In this document: positions 9,235 through 18,482 of the stretch, in pieces
Numbering within the stretch: the stretch's first letter is position 1
How the letters are laid out: each line of letters opens with the position of its first letter
NCBI GenBank assembly: GCA_947499715.1
Contig: CANMPL010000002.1
Coordinates: 434,001 to 498,000 of the forward strand
DNA from: an uncultured Paracoccaceae bacterium
GTDB lineage: Bacteria > Pseudomonadota > Alphaproteobacteria > Rhodobacterales > Rhodobacteraceae
DNA: 64,000 bases
Reading direction: 5' to 3'
Notes under the pieces: generated by a model
Told to the model about the DNA's origin: nothing
The model's input: only the letters and a program-made list of their open reading frames with translations
Database searches by the model: none
Program-made: the position numbers and the translations under genes

Positions 9235-10176
9235 ATGTCGCTGAAAGTTGCCATCCAGATGGACCCGATCGGTCCGATTGATATCAACGCTGACAGTTCA
9301 TTTCGGATTGCGGAAGAGGCACAGGCGCGGGGCCATAGCCTGTTTTATTACACTCCCGATATGCTCGCCTATCGTGAGGGCCGTGTCACCGCACGCGGCT
9401 GGCCACTGACGGTGCGCCGGGTGGAGGGCGATCATTTTGCGCTGGGCGAGCGGACAGAAGTGGACCTGTCTGAATTTGACGTTGTCTGGCTGCGGCAGGA
9501 CCCGCCGTTTGACATGGGCTATATTACTACCACGCATATTCTGGACATGATCCACCCCAAGACATTGGTGGTGAATGATCCGTTTTGGGTGCGCAATTAT
9601 CCTGAAAAACTGCTGGTGCTGAATTTCCCCGACCTGACCCCGCCGACGATGATCGCCCGCGATTTGCAGACGCTCCGCGATTTCCGCGAGGTGCATGGTG
9701 ATGTGATCCTCAAACCGCTTTACGGCAATGGGGGCGCGGGGGTTTTCAAGCTTCATCATGCCGATAGCAACCTTGCGTCGCTGCACGAATTGTTTGCGGG
9801 CATCAATCGCGAGCCATTGATCATGCAAAAATTCCTGCCTGCCGTCTCCAAGGGCGACAAGCGGGTGATTCTGGTGGATGGCGAGCCAGTTGGCGCGATC
9901 AACCGCGTCCCCGCAAAGGGCGAGACCCGGTCCAACATGCATGTGGGCGGGCGACCTGAAAAGGTTGACCTGACCGACCGCGACCGCGAGATTTGCGCGG
10001 CGATCGGGCCACTGTTGCGCGAAAAGGGACAGATCTTTGTGGGCATCGACGTGATCGGCGACTGGCTGACAGAGATTAACGTGACCTCGCCCACCGGTAT
10101 TCAGGAGTTGGAACGGTTTGACGGCACAAATGTCGCGGCCAAGATCTGGGAAGCGATCGAGGCGCGGCGGGCCTAG
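9235..10176 (+). CDS. gshB: Glutathione synthetase
   Basis: A 313-residue ATP-grasp enzyme joining gamma-glutamylcysteine and glycine to form glutathione. Recognisable segments are VAIQMDPI at the N-terminus, [31 protein letters not shown] and the C-terminal [18 protein letters not shown] 9235 was chosen because GAGGGG lies just upstream; an in-frame TTG at 9217 has no such support. Its TAG overlaps the stop of the convergent ComM-like gene by 4 nt (CTAG). Confidence 0.95.
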   Translation: MSLKVAIQMDPIGPIDINADSSFRIAEEAQARGHSLFYYTPDMLAYREGRVTARGWPLTVRRVEGDHFALGERTEVDLSEFDVVWLRQDPPFDMGYITTTHILDMIHPKTLVVNDPFWVRNYPEKLLVLNFPDLTPPTMIARDLQTLRDFREVHGDVILKPLYGNGGAGVFKLHHADSNLASLHELFAGINREPLIMQKFLPAVSKGDKRVILVDGEPVGAINRVPAKGETRSNMHVGGRPEKVDLTDRDREICAAIGPLLREKGQIFVGIDVIGDWLTEINVTSPTGIQELERFDGTNVAAKIWEAIEARRA

Positions 10177-11687
10177 ACCTCTTTCGCCATGGCCAGGCGG
10201 TAGCTGACCGCTTCGGCCACATGGGGGTGCCGGACGTCAGCGGATCCATCGAGATCGGCAATCGTGCGGCCGACCCGCAGCACCCGGTGATAGCCCCGCG
10301 CGGACAGCCCAAAGCGTTCGGCCACCCGCGTCAGCAATGCGCGGCCCTCGGCGTCGGGGGTCGCGATCTCCTCGAGGATGCTGCCTTGCGCGTCGGCGTT
10401 CACGTGCATGTCGTCCTGGCCTGCAAACCGCGCAGATTGCACGGCCCGCGCCGCCGAGACGCGGGCGGCCACATCAGCGGAGCGGTCATCGCTTTCCGGC
10501 AGATCGAGATCGGTGAAGGCGACGGGGGGGACCTCCACCCGCAAGTCAAACCGGTCCATTAATGGGCCAGAGATGCGGCCCAAATACTCCTCGCCGCAGA
10601 CTGGGACACGGGCGCAGGCGCGTGCGGCATCGGCTAAATAGCCGCATTTACAAGGGTTTGCGGCCGCCACCAACATGAACCGGCAGGGATAACGGACGTG
10701 CGCATTGGCGCGGGCGACGACGACCTCGCCGGTTTCAATGGGTTGGCGCAGGGTTTCCAGCACCGTGCGCGGGAATTCGGGAAATTCGTCCATGAACAAC
10801 ACACCGTTGTGCGCCAAAGAGATTTCGCCCGGTTTTGCACCGCGGCCTCCACCGACGATGGCGGCCATGGATGCGGTGTGGTGCGGTTCACGGAAGGGGC
10901 GCAAGCGGCTGATCCCGCCTTCGTCCAATAACCCGGCCAGCGAGTGGATCATCGAGGTGTCCAAAGCCTCTGCCGGGGTCAGCGGCGGCATGATGCCGGG
11001 GATCCTTGCGGCCAACATGGATTTGCCAGAGCCGGGCGAGCCCACCATCAGCAAATGGTGCCGTCCTGCCGCGGCGATTTCGAGCGCGCGTTTGGCACGT
11101 TCCTGTCCCTTCACCTCTGCCAGATCGCGCGCGCCGGATGTGCCCGACACCTCGCCTGGGGTGGCGGGGGCAAGCACGGTTTGGCCGCTGAAATGCTGCA
11201 CGGCCTCGGCCAGCGACCGCGGCGCGATCACGGCGACGGCGTCGACCCAGGCCGCCTCTGCCCCGCAGGCAGCAGGGCACATCAGCGTCCGATCTTCGTG
11301 GCTGGCGGCCATCGCGGCGGGCAGGGCGCCAACGACCGGCACAAGAGAGCCGTCCAAAGACAGCTCTCCCAACGCCACGGTATTTGCGACGGCTTCTTTT
11401 GGGATGATGTCGAGCGCGGCGAGCACCGCAAGGGCGATGGGCAGATCGAAATGCGAGCCTTCTTTTGGCAGATCGGCGGGCGAAAGGTTAATGGTGATCC
11501 GTTTGGAGGGCAGCGCAATCGCCATCGCCGTGAGCGCCGCCCGCACCCGTTCACGCGCCTCTGACACCGCCTTATCGGGCAGACCGACGATGGCAAAGGC
11601 AGGCATACCGGGGGCCACGGCGCATTGCACTTCCACCAGACGCGCATCAATCCCGTCAAACGCGACGGTGTAGGCCACAACAGACAT
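10173..11687 (-). CDS. YifB/ComM family Mg-chelatase-like AAA+ ATPase
   Basis: A 504-residue protein with an N-terminal Lon-protease-like fold (residues 1-180), an AAA+ Mg-chelatase module with Walker A GSPGSGKS (216-223) and a C-terminal domain holding the [15 protein letters not shown] motif. ComM is known as a hexameric helicase aiding branch migration in natural transformation; elsewhere the family often has no assigned role. Length and domains are complete. CxCG-type cysteines (ANPCKCGY, about residue 345) are typical. It converges on gshB with overlapping stops. Confidence 0.92.
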   Translation of the reverse strand: MSVVAYTVAFDGIDARLVEVQCAVAPGMPAFAIVGLPDKAVSEARERVRAALTAMAIALPSKRITINLSPADLPKEGSHFDLPIALAVLAALDIIPKEAVANTVALGELSLDGSLVPVVGALPAAMAASHEDRTLMCPAACGAEAAWVDAVAVIAPRSLAEAVQHFSGQTVLAPATPGEVSGTSGARDLAEVKGQERAKRALEIAAAGRHHLLMVGSPGSGKSMLAARIPGIMPPLTPAEALDTSMIHSLAGLLDEGGISRLRPFREPHHTASMAAIVGGGRGAKPGEISLAHNGVLFMDEFPEFPRTVLETLRQPIETGEVVVARANAHVRYPCRFMLVAAANPCKCGYLADAARACARVPVCGEEYLGRISGPLMDRFDLRVEVPPVAFTDLDLPESDDRSADVAARVSAARAVQSARFAGQDDMHVNADAQGSILEEIATPDAEGRALLTRVAERFGLSARGYHRVLRVGRTIADLDGSADVRHPHVAEAVSYRLAMAKEV

Positions 11688-11739
11688 GCACCATTTCCCC
11701 TTTTGGTTAACGAATAGGGGGGCTTTGGTTTAAGATTGG

Positions 11740-12612
11740 TTAACGCGCCATCAGGGACATGAATTTTAGCCATGCGGCTGCATCAGCCACGGTCTTGTCG
11801 CGGCAAAAGGCATTGCAGAACCCGAAGATGCGCCCGTCAATCTGCGCAAGATGGGTGATCGCCTTGCCCGAATAAGGGCAGACGTCGTTTTCTGGAGAGC
11901 CGCTATCCACGGGGCGGGCAGGCAGGGGAGGTGGGCCGGGCCAGTCCGTCATGGGCAGATCCAGCCGATATGGCATCGGATCGTAGGATTTTGTTAACCC
12001 CATCGCCCGCCAGCGCCGGAACGCAGGGTCGGCCAGATGCGCCGCGACATAGGCCTGTGCGACGGGGCCAACGGGCAGGCCATAGGTCGCAATGCGCCCG
12101 GCTGCAGGGGCATAAAACACATCGGCGATGCTGTATTCACCAAACAACCAAGGCCCGCCCGCACCGTGGTTTTCGCGGGCCATGGTCCAAAGAGTTTCCA
12201 GCCGCGCGACATCTGCAAGGACCGCATCCGAGGGCGCAAACCCGTCCCAGCCATGCGCCAGCATTTGCGGGCAATCGCCACGCAAGGCACTGAAACCGCT
12301 GTGCATTTCACATGTGATCGACCGCGCAAGGGCACGGGCCACGGGATCACGGGGATAAAACGGCAGGTCGGGATGCGCCTCTGCCAAGGTCTCTGCCATG
12401 GCGAGGCTGTCGGTCAAAATGCCGCCCTGCGGTGTGCGCATTGCGGGCACTGTGCGGGCCGGGGCAAGGGGTGCCAGGTCTTCGCGGTAGGTGCCGGAAT
12501 AGAGACCCACAAGCGTGGATTTGAAGGGCAGGCCAAAGCATTCCAGCAAGAGCCACCCGCGCATGGACCAGCTTGAAAAGGTGCGGTCCCCGATAAAGAG
12601 TTCATATGTCAT
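11740..12612 (-). CDS. Glutathione S-transferase with a cysteine-containing C-terminal extension
   Basis: A 290-residue GST. The thioredoxin-like N-terminal domain carries the SSWSMRGW active-site region (residues 13-20) and GGILTDSLAMAETL; the helical domain follows to about residue 205. After a proline-rich linker (220-240) comes a short tail with CPYSGK (Cys245) and GFCNAFC (Cys266, Cys270), reminiscent of small metal-binding modules and not part of the usual GST fold. Substrate cannot be predicted. It precedes the convergent ComM-like gene's start by about 50 nt and is not obviously in an operon. Confidence 0.85.
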   Translation of the reverse strand: MTYELFIGDRTFSSWSMRGWLLLECFGLPFKSTLVGLYSGTYREDLAPLAPARTVPAMRTPQGGILTDSLAMAETLAEAHPDLPFYPRDPVARALARSITCEMHSGFSALRGDCPQMLAHGWDGFAPSDAVLADVARLETLWTMARENHGAGGPWLFGEYSIADVFYAPAAGRIATYGLPVGPVAQAYVAAHLADPAFRRWRAMGLTKSYDPMPYRLDLPMTDWPGPPPLPARPVDSGSPENDVCPYSGKAITHLAQIDGRIFGFCNAFCRDKTVADAAAWLKFMSLMAR

Positions 12613-12670
12613 AAAGGGAGGCTACCGCGACCTGAACCGCACGAAAAACGATGCTTTGTGACGGGATGGA

Positions 12671-13246
12671 TCACGGAAGGTGATTGATCCGCCCGACGGT
12701 CCATGTTGTTCCGTCAAAGGCCAGATCGGTGATCGAGAAATTTTCGATCTGGTGGCCCATGGCCTGATAAGCGGTGCTGCCAGCGCGTTGGATTTGCGTC
12801 ATGATGACACCGATATGGGCCACGGCGATGATATCTCGCCCCGGATGCGCGGCGATCAGACGGTCGACGGCACGGCCTACACGGGTCGCAACGGCGTTCC
12901 AGCTTTCGCCGTTGGGCGGGGCCAGATCGCCGGGGTCTTCCCAGAAACGCCGGGACAAATCGGGGTCACGCTTGGCCACGGCAGAAAAATGCAGCCCGTC
13001 CCAGTCGCCGAAATCGAACTCTTTGAGGTTGGGATCATCGGGCAGGCGGGTGCGCCCCCCGGCGATGGCCGTCGCTGTATCACGGGCGCGGATCAGGTCA
13101 GAAGAGACCACAAGGGCACCCGCCGGCAAAGCCGCATTCACACGCGAAATCAAGGCCTTGTCGCTGAGGTCTGCAGCGACGTCACGCCAGCCCACGAAGG
13201 ATTTTTCATGCGTCGGGCCATGTCGGACCCACCAAAACCGCGTCAT
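12671..13246 (-). CDS. Histidine phosphatase family protein, possible alpha-ribazole phosphatase
   Basis: A 191-residue phosphoglycerate-mutase-fold phosphatase. The catalytic RHGPTHEKS motif lies at residues 8-16 and AVAHIGVI supplies the second His near residue 155. ATG 13246 was chosen because it overlaps the cobU stop by 4 nt (ATGA) and starts directly at the conserved MTRFWWVRHG. The tight coupling to cobU suggests dephosphorylation of alpha-ribazole phosphate in cobalamin nucleotide-loop assembly, but the sequence alone does not prove this; a generic phosphatase role remains possible. Confidence 0.8.
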   Translation of the reverse strand: MTRFWWVRHGPTHEKSFVGWRDVAADLSDKALISRVNAALPAGALVVSSDLIRARDTATAIAGGRTRLPDDPNLKEFDFGDWDGLHFSAVAKRDPDLSRRFWEDPGDLAPPNGESWNAVATRVGRAVDRLIAAHPGRDIIAVAHIGVIMTQIQRAGSTAYQAMGHQIENFSITDLAFDGTTWTVGRINHLP

Positions 13247-13767
13247 GCAGGAAGCCGTCCCTTGAGGATTTGCGGCAAGCCTGCGGTGACAAATACGGCG
13301 CAACTGGCCTGCGCGGCCAGCGCCTGATTCAGGCGGCCTTGGGCGGATTGGAAGCGCCGCGCGAGGGCATTTTCCGGCACGCCGCCCTGGCCGACCTCGT
13401 TCGAGACGATGACGACCGGGCAGGGGCAGGCATGCAATGCGGCGATCAGCGCCGATTGCTGCGCGGCAAGGTCGTGATCCGCCAAAAGGTGATTGGTCAG
13501 CCACAAGGTCGCGCAGTCCAGCAAAACAACCTCTTCCGTGCTGCGCGCCAGCAAGGCGTCCGAGAGGTCAAATGGCGCCTCAATCGTGTGCCAGCCGGCG
13601 CCGCGCCGCGCGACGTGATCCGAGATCTTGCGCGTCATTTCGTCATCAAAGGCCTGCGCCGTGGCAAGATAAATCTGTTTCCCACCAATGCGTTGCACAA
13701 GCGCCTCGGCAAAGGCGGACTTGCCGCTTGCGGCCCCGCCAAGCACGAGAGTGAGGTTTTCGTTCAT
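13243..13767 (-). CDS. cobU: Bifunctional adenosylcobinamide kinase / guanylyltransferase
   Basis: A 174-residue CobU/CobP enzyme that phosphorylates adenosylcobinamide and transfers GMP to it. Walker A is GGAASGKS (10-17); other family segments are TAQAFDDEM, CATLWLTNHL and VIVSNEVGQGGVP, and the C-terminus FVTAGLPQILKG is typical. The ATG at 13767 was preferred; ATG 13788 is in frame and would add seven residues. It is divergent from rpoH, with about 97 nt between starts, and coupled downstream to a histidine phosphatase. No other cobalamin gene is in the window. Confidence 0.93.
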   Translation of the reverse strand: MNENLTLVLGGAASGKSAFAEALVQRIGGKQIYLATAQAFDDEMTRKISDHVARRGAGWHTIEAPFDLSDALLARSTEEVVLLDCATLWLTNHLLADHDLAAQQSALIAALHACPCPVVIVSNEVGQGGVPENALARRFQSAQGRLNQALAAQASCAVFVTAGLPQILKGRLPA

Positions 13768-13863
13768 ATTTTCGAGGCCATGACTCATCCAATGTCGTCT
13801 GCCTTGCGTAACAAGGACATCCAAAAGCCTCAACACTGTGTTTGACCTACGGGGGAATGACTG

Positions 13864-14742
13864 ATGGCCTTAGACGGATTTGCCGACCGGACGCTTTCGC
13901 GCACAGCGATGAAAGCTGAACTGCTGGACGCCGAGACAGAGTTGCAACTGGCCTATGCCTGGCGCGACCAGCGTTGCGAGAAATCGCTTCACCGTTTGAT
14001 TACCGCATATATGCGTTTGGCGATTTCGATGGCATCGAAATTCAGACGCTACGGCGCCCCGATGAACGACCTGATCCAAGAAGCATCCGTTGGCCTGATG
14101 AAAGCAGCCGACAAGTTTGATCCTGACCGTGGCGTGCGGTTTTCGACCTACGCGGTGTGGTGGATCAAGGCCTCGATTCAGGATTATGTGATGCGCAACT
14201 GGTCGATGGTGCGCACCGGGTCCACATCTTCGCAAAAGTCGTTGTTTTTCAATATGCGCCGGGTGCAGGCGCGGCTGGAACGCGAAGCGGCCGCTGAAGG
14301 CAAGGTGCTGGAAGGCCACGTGATGCGCGAGTTGATCGCGGTGGAAGTTGGCGTGCCAATCCATGATGTGGAGATGATGGAGGGGCGCTTGTCCGGCTCT
14401 GATTTTTCGCTGAATGCGACGCAATCGACAGAGGACGAGGGCCGCGAATGGATTGATGCGTTAGAGGATGATTCCACGCAAGCCTCTGAACATGTTGAGA
14501 ATTCGCACGACAATGCTACGCTACGCCAGTGGTTGTTGACGGCCCTGTCCGATCTTAACGACCGCGAACGGTTTATCGTGCGCGAGCGCAAGTTGCGGGA
14601 TGATCCGCGCACGTTGGAAAGCCTTGGCACAGAGCTTGGGCTGTCAAAAGAGCGTGTTCGCCAGCTTGAGGCCGCGGCGTTTGGCAAGATGCGCAAGAAG
14701 CTGGAAGCGACCAGCAACGAGGTTCACAGCTTCTTCGCCTGA
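13864..14742 (+). CDS. rpoH: RNA polymerase heat-shock-type sigma factor, RpoH (RpoHII-like)
   Basis: A 292-residue group 3 sigma70-family factor. Region 2 includes DLIQEASVGLMKAADKFDPDRGVRFSTYAVWWIKASIQDYV; the RpoH box, QKSLFFNMRR, is at residues 124-133; region 4 with its helix-turn-helix ends in GLSKERVRQLEAAAFGKMRK. Rhodobacterales usually carry two RpoH proteins. The divergent N-terminus and length resemble RpoHII, which shares targets with the singlet-oxygen response; that subtype assignment is inference. GGGGGAAT precedes the start. Confidence 0.92.
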   Translation: MALDGFADRTLSRTAMKAELLDAETELQLAYAWRDQRCEKSLHRLITAYMRLAISMASKFRRYGAPMNDLIQEASVGLMKAADKFDPDRGVRFSTYAVWWIKASIQDYVMRNWSMVRTGSTSSQKSLFFNMRRVQARLEREAAAEGKVLEGHVMRELIAVEVGVPIHDVEMMEGRLSGSDFSLNATQSTEDEGREWIDALEDDSTQASEHVENSHDNATLRQWLLTALSDLNDRERFIVRERKLRDDPRTLESLGTELGLSKERVRQLEAAAFGKMRKKLEATSNEVHSFFA

Positions 14743-14800
14743 TCCATTGTCATTCCGGGTCGTCCTGCCCTAGTGTTTGCCCGATCAAAGGAGCGGGCAA

Positions 14801-15994
14801 ATGCTGGCAAACAAACACATATTGCTGATCATCGGCGGCGGCATTGCGGCGTTCAAATCACTGGACCTGATCCGGCGATTGCGCGAACGCGGCGCAGCGG
14901 TCACACCGGTTCTGACCTCTGCGGGGTCCGAGTTTGTCACCCCGCTGTCGGTTTCCGCCTTGGCGGGCAATAAGGTTTTCCGAGAACTCTTTGATTTGAA
15001 TGATGAATCCGAGATGGGACATATTGAGCTGTCGCGCGCAGCCGATCTGATCGTGGTCGCACCCGGCACGGCGGATCTGATGGCCAAGATGGCCGGGGGG
15101 CTGGCCAATGATTTAGCCTCGACCTTGCTTTTGGCGACGGACAAGCGGGTTTTGGTGGCACCGTCGATGAACGTGCGGATGTGGCAGCATCCGGCGACGC
15201 AGCGCAATTTGGGCACGCTAACGGACGACGGGATCCTGTTTGTTGGCCCGAACGAGGGCGATATGGCCTGCGGCGAATATGGGCCGGGGCGTATGGCCGA
15301 ACCCCTTGAAATTGTTGATGCAATTGATGCGGCTTTGGCTGATGGACCGCTGAAGGGAAAGCATGTTCTGGTCACCTCTGGCCCGACGCATGAACCGATT
15401 GATCCGGTGCGCTATATTGCGAACCGGTCGTCAGGCGCGCAGGGCACAGCAATTGCCAATGCTTTGAAAGGGTTAGGGGCCGACGTGACATTTGTGACCG
15501 GCCCGGCGGACGTGCCACCACCGATGGATGTGACTGTGGTCAAGGTGCAAACCGCGGCCGAGATGGCCGTGGCCGTAGCCGGGGCCCTGCCCGCTGACGC
15601 GGCGGTTTTTGCGGCAGCGGTGGCCGATTGGCGGGTGGCGAATGCGGGCGACAGCAAGATCAAGAAGGATGGTAAAGGTTTGCCATCATTGGATTTTGTG
15701 GAAAACCCGGACATCTTGGCGACCACGGCCCAGATGAAAAAGGGACGCCCCAAATTGGTCGTCGGCTTCGCGGCAGAGACTGATGACGTGATCAAAAACG
15801 CCACCGCTAAACGCAAGCGCAAAGGCTGCGATTGGATCGTGGCGAACGACGTCTCGCCCCGGACGGGGATCATGGGGGGCGCGGAAAATGACGTCACGCT
15901 GATCCATGATGGCGGGTCAGAGGATTGGCCGCGCATGGGCAAAGCTGCGGTTGCCGCACGGTTGGCTGAAAAAATTGCACAAGCGCTTAAGTAG
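14801..15994 (+). CDS. coaBC: Bifunctional phosphopantothenoylcysteine decarboxylase / phosphopantothenate-cysteine ligase
   Basis: A 397-residue enzyme of coenzyme A synthesis. The N-terminal flavoprotein CoaC domain shows [16 protein letters not shown], the active-site region around [13 protein letters not shown] and [11 protein letters not shown]; the C-terminal CoaB domain starts with [23 protein letters not shown] and contains AAAVADW and [12 protein letters not shown] 14801 follows AAAGGAG at good spacing. It acts downstream of pantothenate, whose own biosynthetic genes panBC are elsewhere in this window. Confidence 0.96.
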   Translation: MLANKHILLIIGGGIAAFKSLDLIRRLRERGAAVTPVLTSAGSEFVTPLSVSALAGNKVFRELFDLNDESEMGHIELSRAADLIVVAPGTADLMAKMAGGLANDLASTLLLATDKRVLVAPSMNVRMWQHPATQRNLGTLTDDGILFVGPNEGDMACGEYGPGRMAEPLEIVDAIDAALADGPLKGKHVLVTSGPTHEPIDPVRYIANRSSGAQGTAIANALKGLGADVTFVTGPADVPPPMDVTVVKVQTAAEMAVAVAGALPADAAVFAAAVADWRVANAGDSKIKKDGKGLPSLDFVENPDILATTAQMKKGRPKLVVGFAAETDDVIKNATAKRKRKGCDWIVANDVSPRTGIMGGAENDVTLIHDGGSEDWPRMGKAAVAARLAEKIAQALK

Positions 15995-16036
15995 TCGATG
16001 GGCAGAAAAGTCACATACAGAACCCATGCACATTCC

Positions 16037-16055
16037 ATACACATCACATGTGTAT
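16037..16055. promoter_or_regulatory. Perfect palindrome between coaBC and dut
   Basis: ATACACAT and its exact complement ATGTGTAT are separated by CAC, an 8-bp arm palindrome lying 50 nt before the dut start in the 110-nt gap after coaBC. There is no T-run, so it does not look like a terminator. It could be a transcription-factor operator or an mRNA stem. No regulator is identified. Confidence 0.45.
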
Positions 16056-16104
16056 TGAAGTCTTACGGCTTGTTAACCGTACGCCGTGCGATGGGGGTAG
16101 ACGG

Positions 16105-16563
16105 ATGAAACCATTGATCAAAATCGCCTGGGCCGAAGGAGCCGATCAGACGATTCCCTTGCCTGCCTATGCGACCGCCGGGGCGGCAGGGGCCGATGTC
16201 TGTGCCAACCTGCCAGATCGCAAAAGTATCATTTTGGCGCCCCGCGCCCGCAAGTTGATCCCCACAGGTTTGCGCATGGCGATCCCCGACGGGTTTGAGG
16301 TGCAAATCCGGCCCCGGTCCGGTTTGGCGCTGAAACATGGGGTCGGGATGGTCAACGCGCCGGGCACGATTGACAGCGACTATCGCGGTCCCGTTGGCGT
16401 GATCTTAATCAATCACGGGCAAGAAGATTTCACGATCACACATGGAATGCGGATCGCGCAGATGGTGGTGGCCCCGGTGACGGCGGCCCAGTTCGCGCTG
16501 GGCGATCTGGATGAGACCGCTCGCGGCAGTGGCGGTTTTGGATCAACGGGGTTCACATCGTGA
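16105..16563 (+). CDS. dut: dUTP diphosphatase
   Basis: A 152-residue trimeric dUTPase that hydrolyses dUTP to dUMP. All family motifs are visible: [12 protein letters not shown] (1), [11 protein letters not shown] (2), [12 protein letters not shown] (3), [10 protein letters not shown] (4) and the C-terminal [10 protein letters not shown] (5). ATG 16105 after GGGGGTAGACGG gives the normal family length; an ATG at 16048 would add 19 unrelated residues. The stop overlaps the start of the MoeB-like gene. Confidence 0.96.
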   Translation: MKPLIKIAWAEGADQTIPLPAYATAGAAGADVCANLPDRKSIILAPRARKLIPTGLRMAIPDGFEVQIRPRSGLALKHGVGMVNAPGTIDSDYRGPVGVILINHGQEDFTITHGMRIAQMVVAPVTAAQFALGDLDETARGSGGFGSTGFTS

Positions 16564-17612
16564 TGATGGTCGGGGCCATGGTGGCGGCGCTGTGGGGAAT
16601 CGGCATGGCGATGGGCGCGCCGCGTCAGGCGCGTTGGGTGATGATCGGCATCTTGATGGTGGCGGTGATCGCACTTCATCTGATCCTGCCGAATGGGCAT
16701 CCGTTGCGCGCGGCGACAGGGGGGGATGCACGCCTATGGCTGATGCTGATCGCCGGCGCTGGCCTTGTCTGGGGATACGGCAAAGTGTTGGGGCGGTTGC
16801 GCAAACGGGCCGATGCGCAGGCAGCACCTGCGGCAAAGCCCGGTACGTTTTCCGCGACAGAGCTTGACCGCTATGCGCGGCATATCATTTTGCGCGAAAT
16901 CGGTGGACCGGGGCAGAAGGCGTTGAAAGAGGCCAAGGTTCTGGTGATTGGCGCGGGCGGATTGGGCGCACCGGCGTTGCAATATTTGGCGGCGGCCGGG
17001 GTCGGCACAATCGGGGTGGTCGACGATGACGTGGTCGAAAACGCGAACCTGCAACGGCAAGTGATCCACCGCGACGCTTCCATCGGAGAGGCCAAGGTCC
17101 AATCGGCGGCAGCGGCGATGGTAGCGCAGAACCCCTTTGTCGTGGTGCGCCCCTATCACCGCAGGCTGGACGCCGAAATCGCAGGGGCATTGTTTGCGGA
17201 ATACGATCTGATCCTTGACGGAACGGACAATTTTGCGACCCGTTATTTGGTCAATGCAACGGCGGTGGAACAGAAAAAACCGTTGATTGCAGCGGCGCTG
17301 ACCCAGTGGGAAGGGCAGATCAGCGTTTATGATCCAAACACAGCAGGCCCCTGTTATCGCTGCATTTTCCCGGATGCGCCGGACCAAGCGCTGGTTCCCA
17401 GCTGCGCAGAGGCCGGGGTTGTTGGCCCGCTGCCCGGTGTGGTCGGGTCAATGATGGCCCTCGAGGCGGTCAAGGTGATCACCGGCGCGGGCGACAGTTT
17501 GCGGGGGCGGTTGCTGATTTATGACGCACTTTATGCCGAAACGCGGGTGATCGGGGCGAAAGCGCGTGCCGATTGCCCCGATTGTGGCGGGCGGGGCTTG
17601 CGCGAGGCGTAA
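16563..17612 (+). CDS. moeB: HesA/MoeB/ThiF family adenylyltransferase with N-terminal membrane segments
   Basis: A 349-residue E1-like enzyme. Residues 2-18, 24-43 and 57-75 form three hydrophobic segments. After a charged linker the soluble part begins with ELDRYARHIILREIGGPGQ, followed by the nucleotide-binding GAGGLGAPALQYL, the adenylation region NLQRQVIH, and two CxxC pairs (CYRC and CPDC) that bind zinc in MoeB. MoeB activates the sulfur-carrier MoaD for molybdopterin synthesis; ThiF does so for ThiS. The membrane anchor is absent from the classical enzyme. ATG 16563 overlaps the dut TGA; GTG 16560 and ATG 16566 are alternatives. Confidence 0.85.
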   Translation: MMVGAMVAALWGIGMAMGAPRQARWVMIGILMVAVIALHLILPNGHPLRAATGGDARLWLMLIAGAGLVWGYGKVLGRLRKRADAQAAPAAKPGTFSATELDRYARHIILREIGGPGQKALKEAKVLVIGAGGLGAPALQYLAAAGVGTIGVVDDDVVENANLQRQVIHRDASIGEAKVQSAAAAMVAQNPFVVVRPYHRRLDAEIAGALFAEYDLILDGTDNFATRYLVNATAVEQKKPLIAAALTQWEGQISVYDPNTAGPCYRCIFPDAPDQALVPSCAEAGVVGPLPGVVGSMMALEAVKVITGAGDSLRGRLLIYDALYAETRVIGAKARADCPDCGGRGLREA

Positions 17613-17654
17613 GTGGCGGTAGTGTTGTCCGGTCTTAACCTCGGGGGAATACAC

Positions 17655-18440
17655 ATGAAATTTTTGGTAACATTGGCCGCGACGGCGTTAATGGGCACGA
17701 CTGCGATGGCAGCGGGGCATCTGCCGGATCTGGAAGGTCGCGAGATCGTTGTGGTGACAGAAAACGCATATCCTCCGCTGCAGTTCATGGATGGCGACGG
17801 CAATGCGGTGGGCTGGGAATACGACGCGATGGAAGTGATTGCAGAGCGGCTGAACGCAACGGTTGTTTACGAAAACATTAGCTGGGACGCGATGATCCCC
17901 GCCGTGAGCGAAGGCCAGTTCGACGTTGGCATGACAGGCATCACCATCCGCGATGACCGCAAGGAAGTTGTTGATTTTTCTGATAAATACATGACTTCAG
18001 AGATGGTGATGATGGTGCGCGGCGATGAGGACCGGTTCACCGATGCGGCGTCCTTTGCGGCCGATGAGGATCTGTTAATGGCCGCTCAGCCCGGCACGAC
18101 GCCGTTTTATGTTGGTGTCTATGACGTCTTGGACGGGGACGAGGCCAACCCGCGCATCAAGCTGATGGAGACATTTGGCGCGACGGTGCAAGCCTTGCGG
18201 GCAGGGGATGTTGACCTGATCCTGACGGATGGCACGGCTGGCAATGGTTATGTCGATGCCTCGGACGGAGCGTTAAAAATCATCGGCGAAAAGTTGGGCA
18301 CGGAGGACTTCGGTTTCATCTTCCCCAAGGGATCTGACCTTGTCGCCCCGATCAACGCAGCGATTGCGGATATGGAGGCCGACGGCACCATTGATGCGCT
18401 GAACACCAAATGGTTCCTCGACTTCAAAGTCGGCGGCTAA
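17655..18440 (+). CDS. Amino-acid ABC transporter, periplasmic binding protein
   Basis: A 261-residue family 3 extracellular solute-binding protein. A Sec signal peptide is cut after about Ala19. The mature protein has the [21 protein letters not shown] opening, [20 protein letters not shown] and [12 protein letters not shown], all typical of polar amino-acid receptors. The ligand cannot be told. ATG 17655 follows GGGGGAAT. A strong stem-loop separates it from the permease gene, and no ATPase gene follows. Confidence 0.9.
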   Translation: MKFLVTLAATALMGTTAMAAGHLPDLEGREIVVVTENAYPPLQFMDGDGNAVGWEYDAMEVIAERLNATVVYENISWDAMIPAVSEGQFDVGMTGITIRDDRKEVVDFSDKYMTSEMVMMVRGDEDRFTDAASFAADEDLLMAAQPGTTPFYVGVYDVLDGDEANPRIKLMETFGATVQALRAGDVDLILTDGTAGNGYVDASDGALKIIGEKLGTEDFGFIFPKGSDLVAPINAAIADMEADGTIDALNTKWFLDFKVGG

Positions 18441-18447
18441 GGCGAAA

Positions 18448-18473
18448 GGCCCCCGGACATGTGACCGGGGGCC
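18448..18473 (+). other. Intercistronic stem-loop between binding protein and permease
   Basis: GGCCCCCGG pairs perfectly with CCGGGGGCC across an 8-nt loop, 7 nt after the binding-protein stop and 10 nt before the permease start. There is no following T-run. Such stems after transporter binding-protein genes often stabilise the upstream mRNA or partly reduce readthrough, giving more receptor than permease; that role is inferred here. Confidence 0.65.
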
Positions 18474-18482
18474 GTATGTCCG

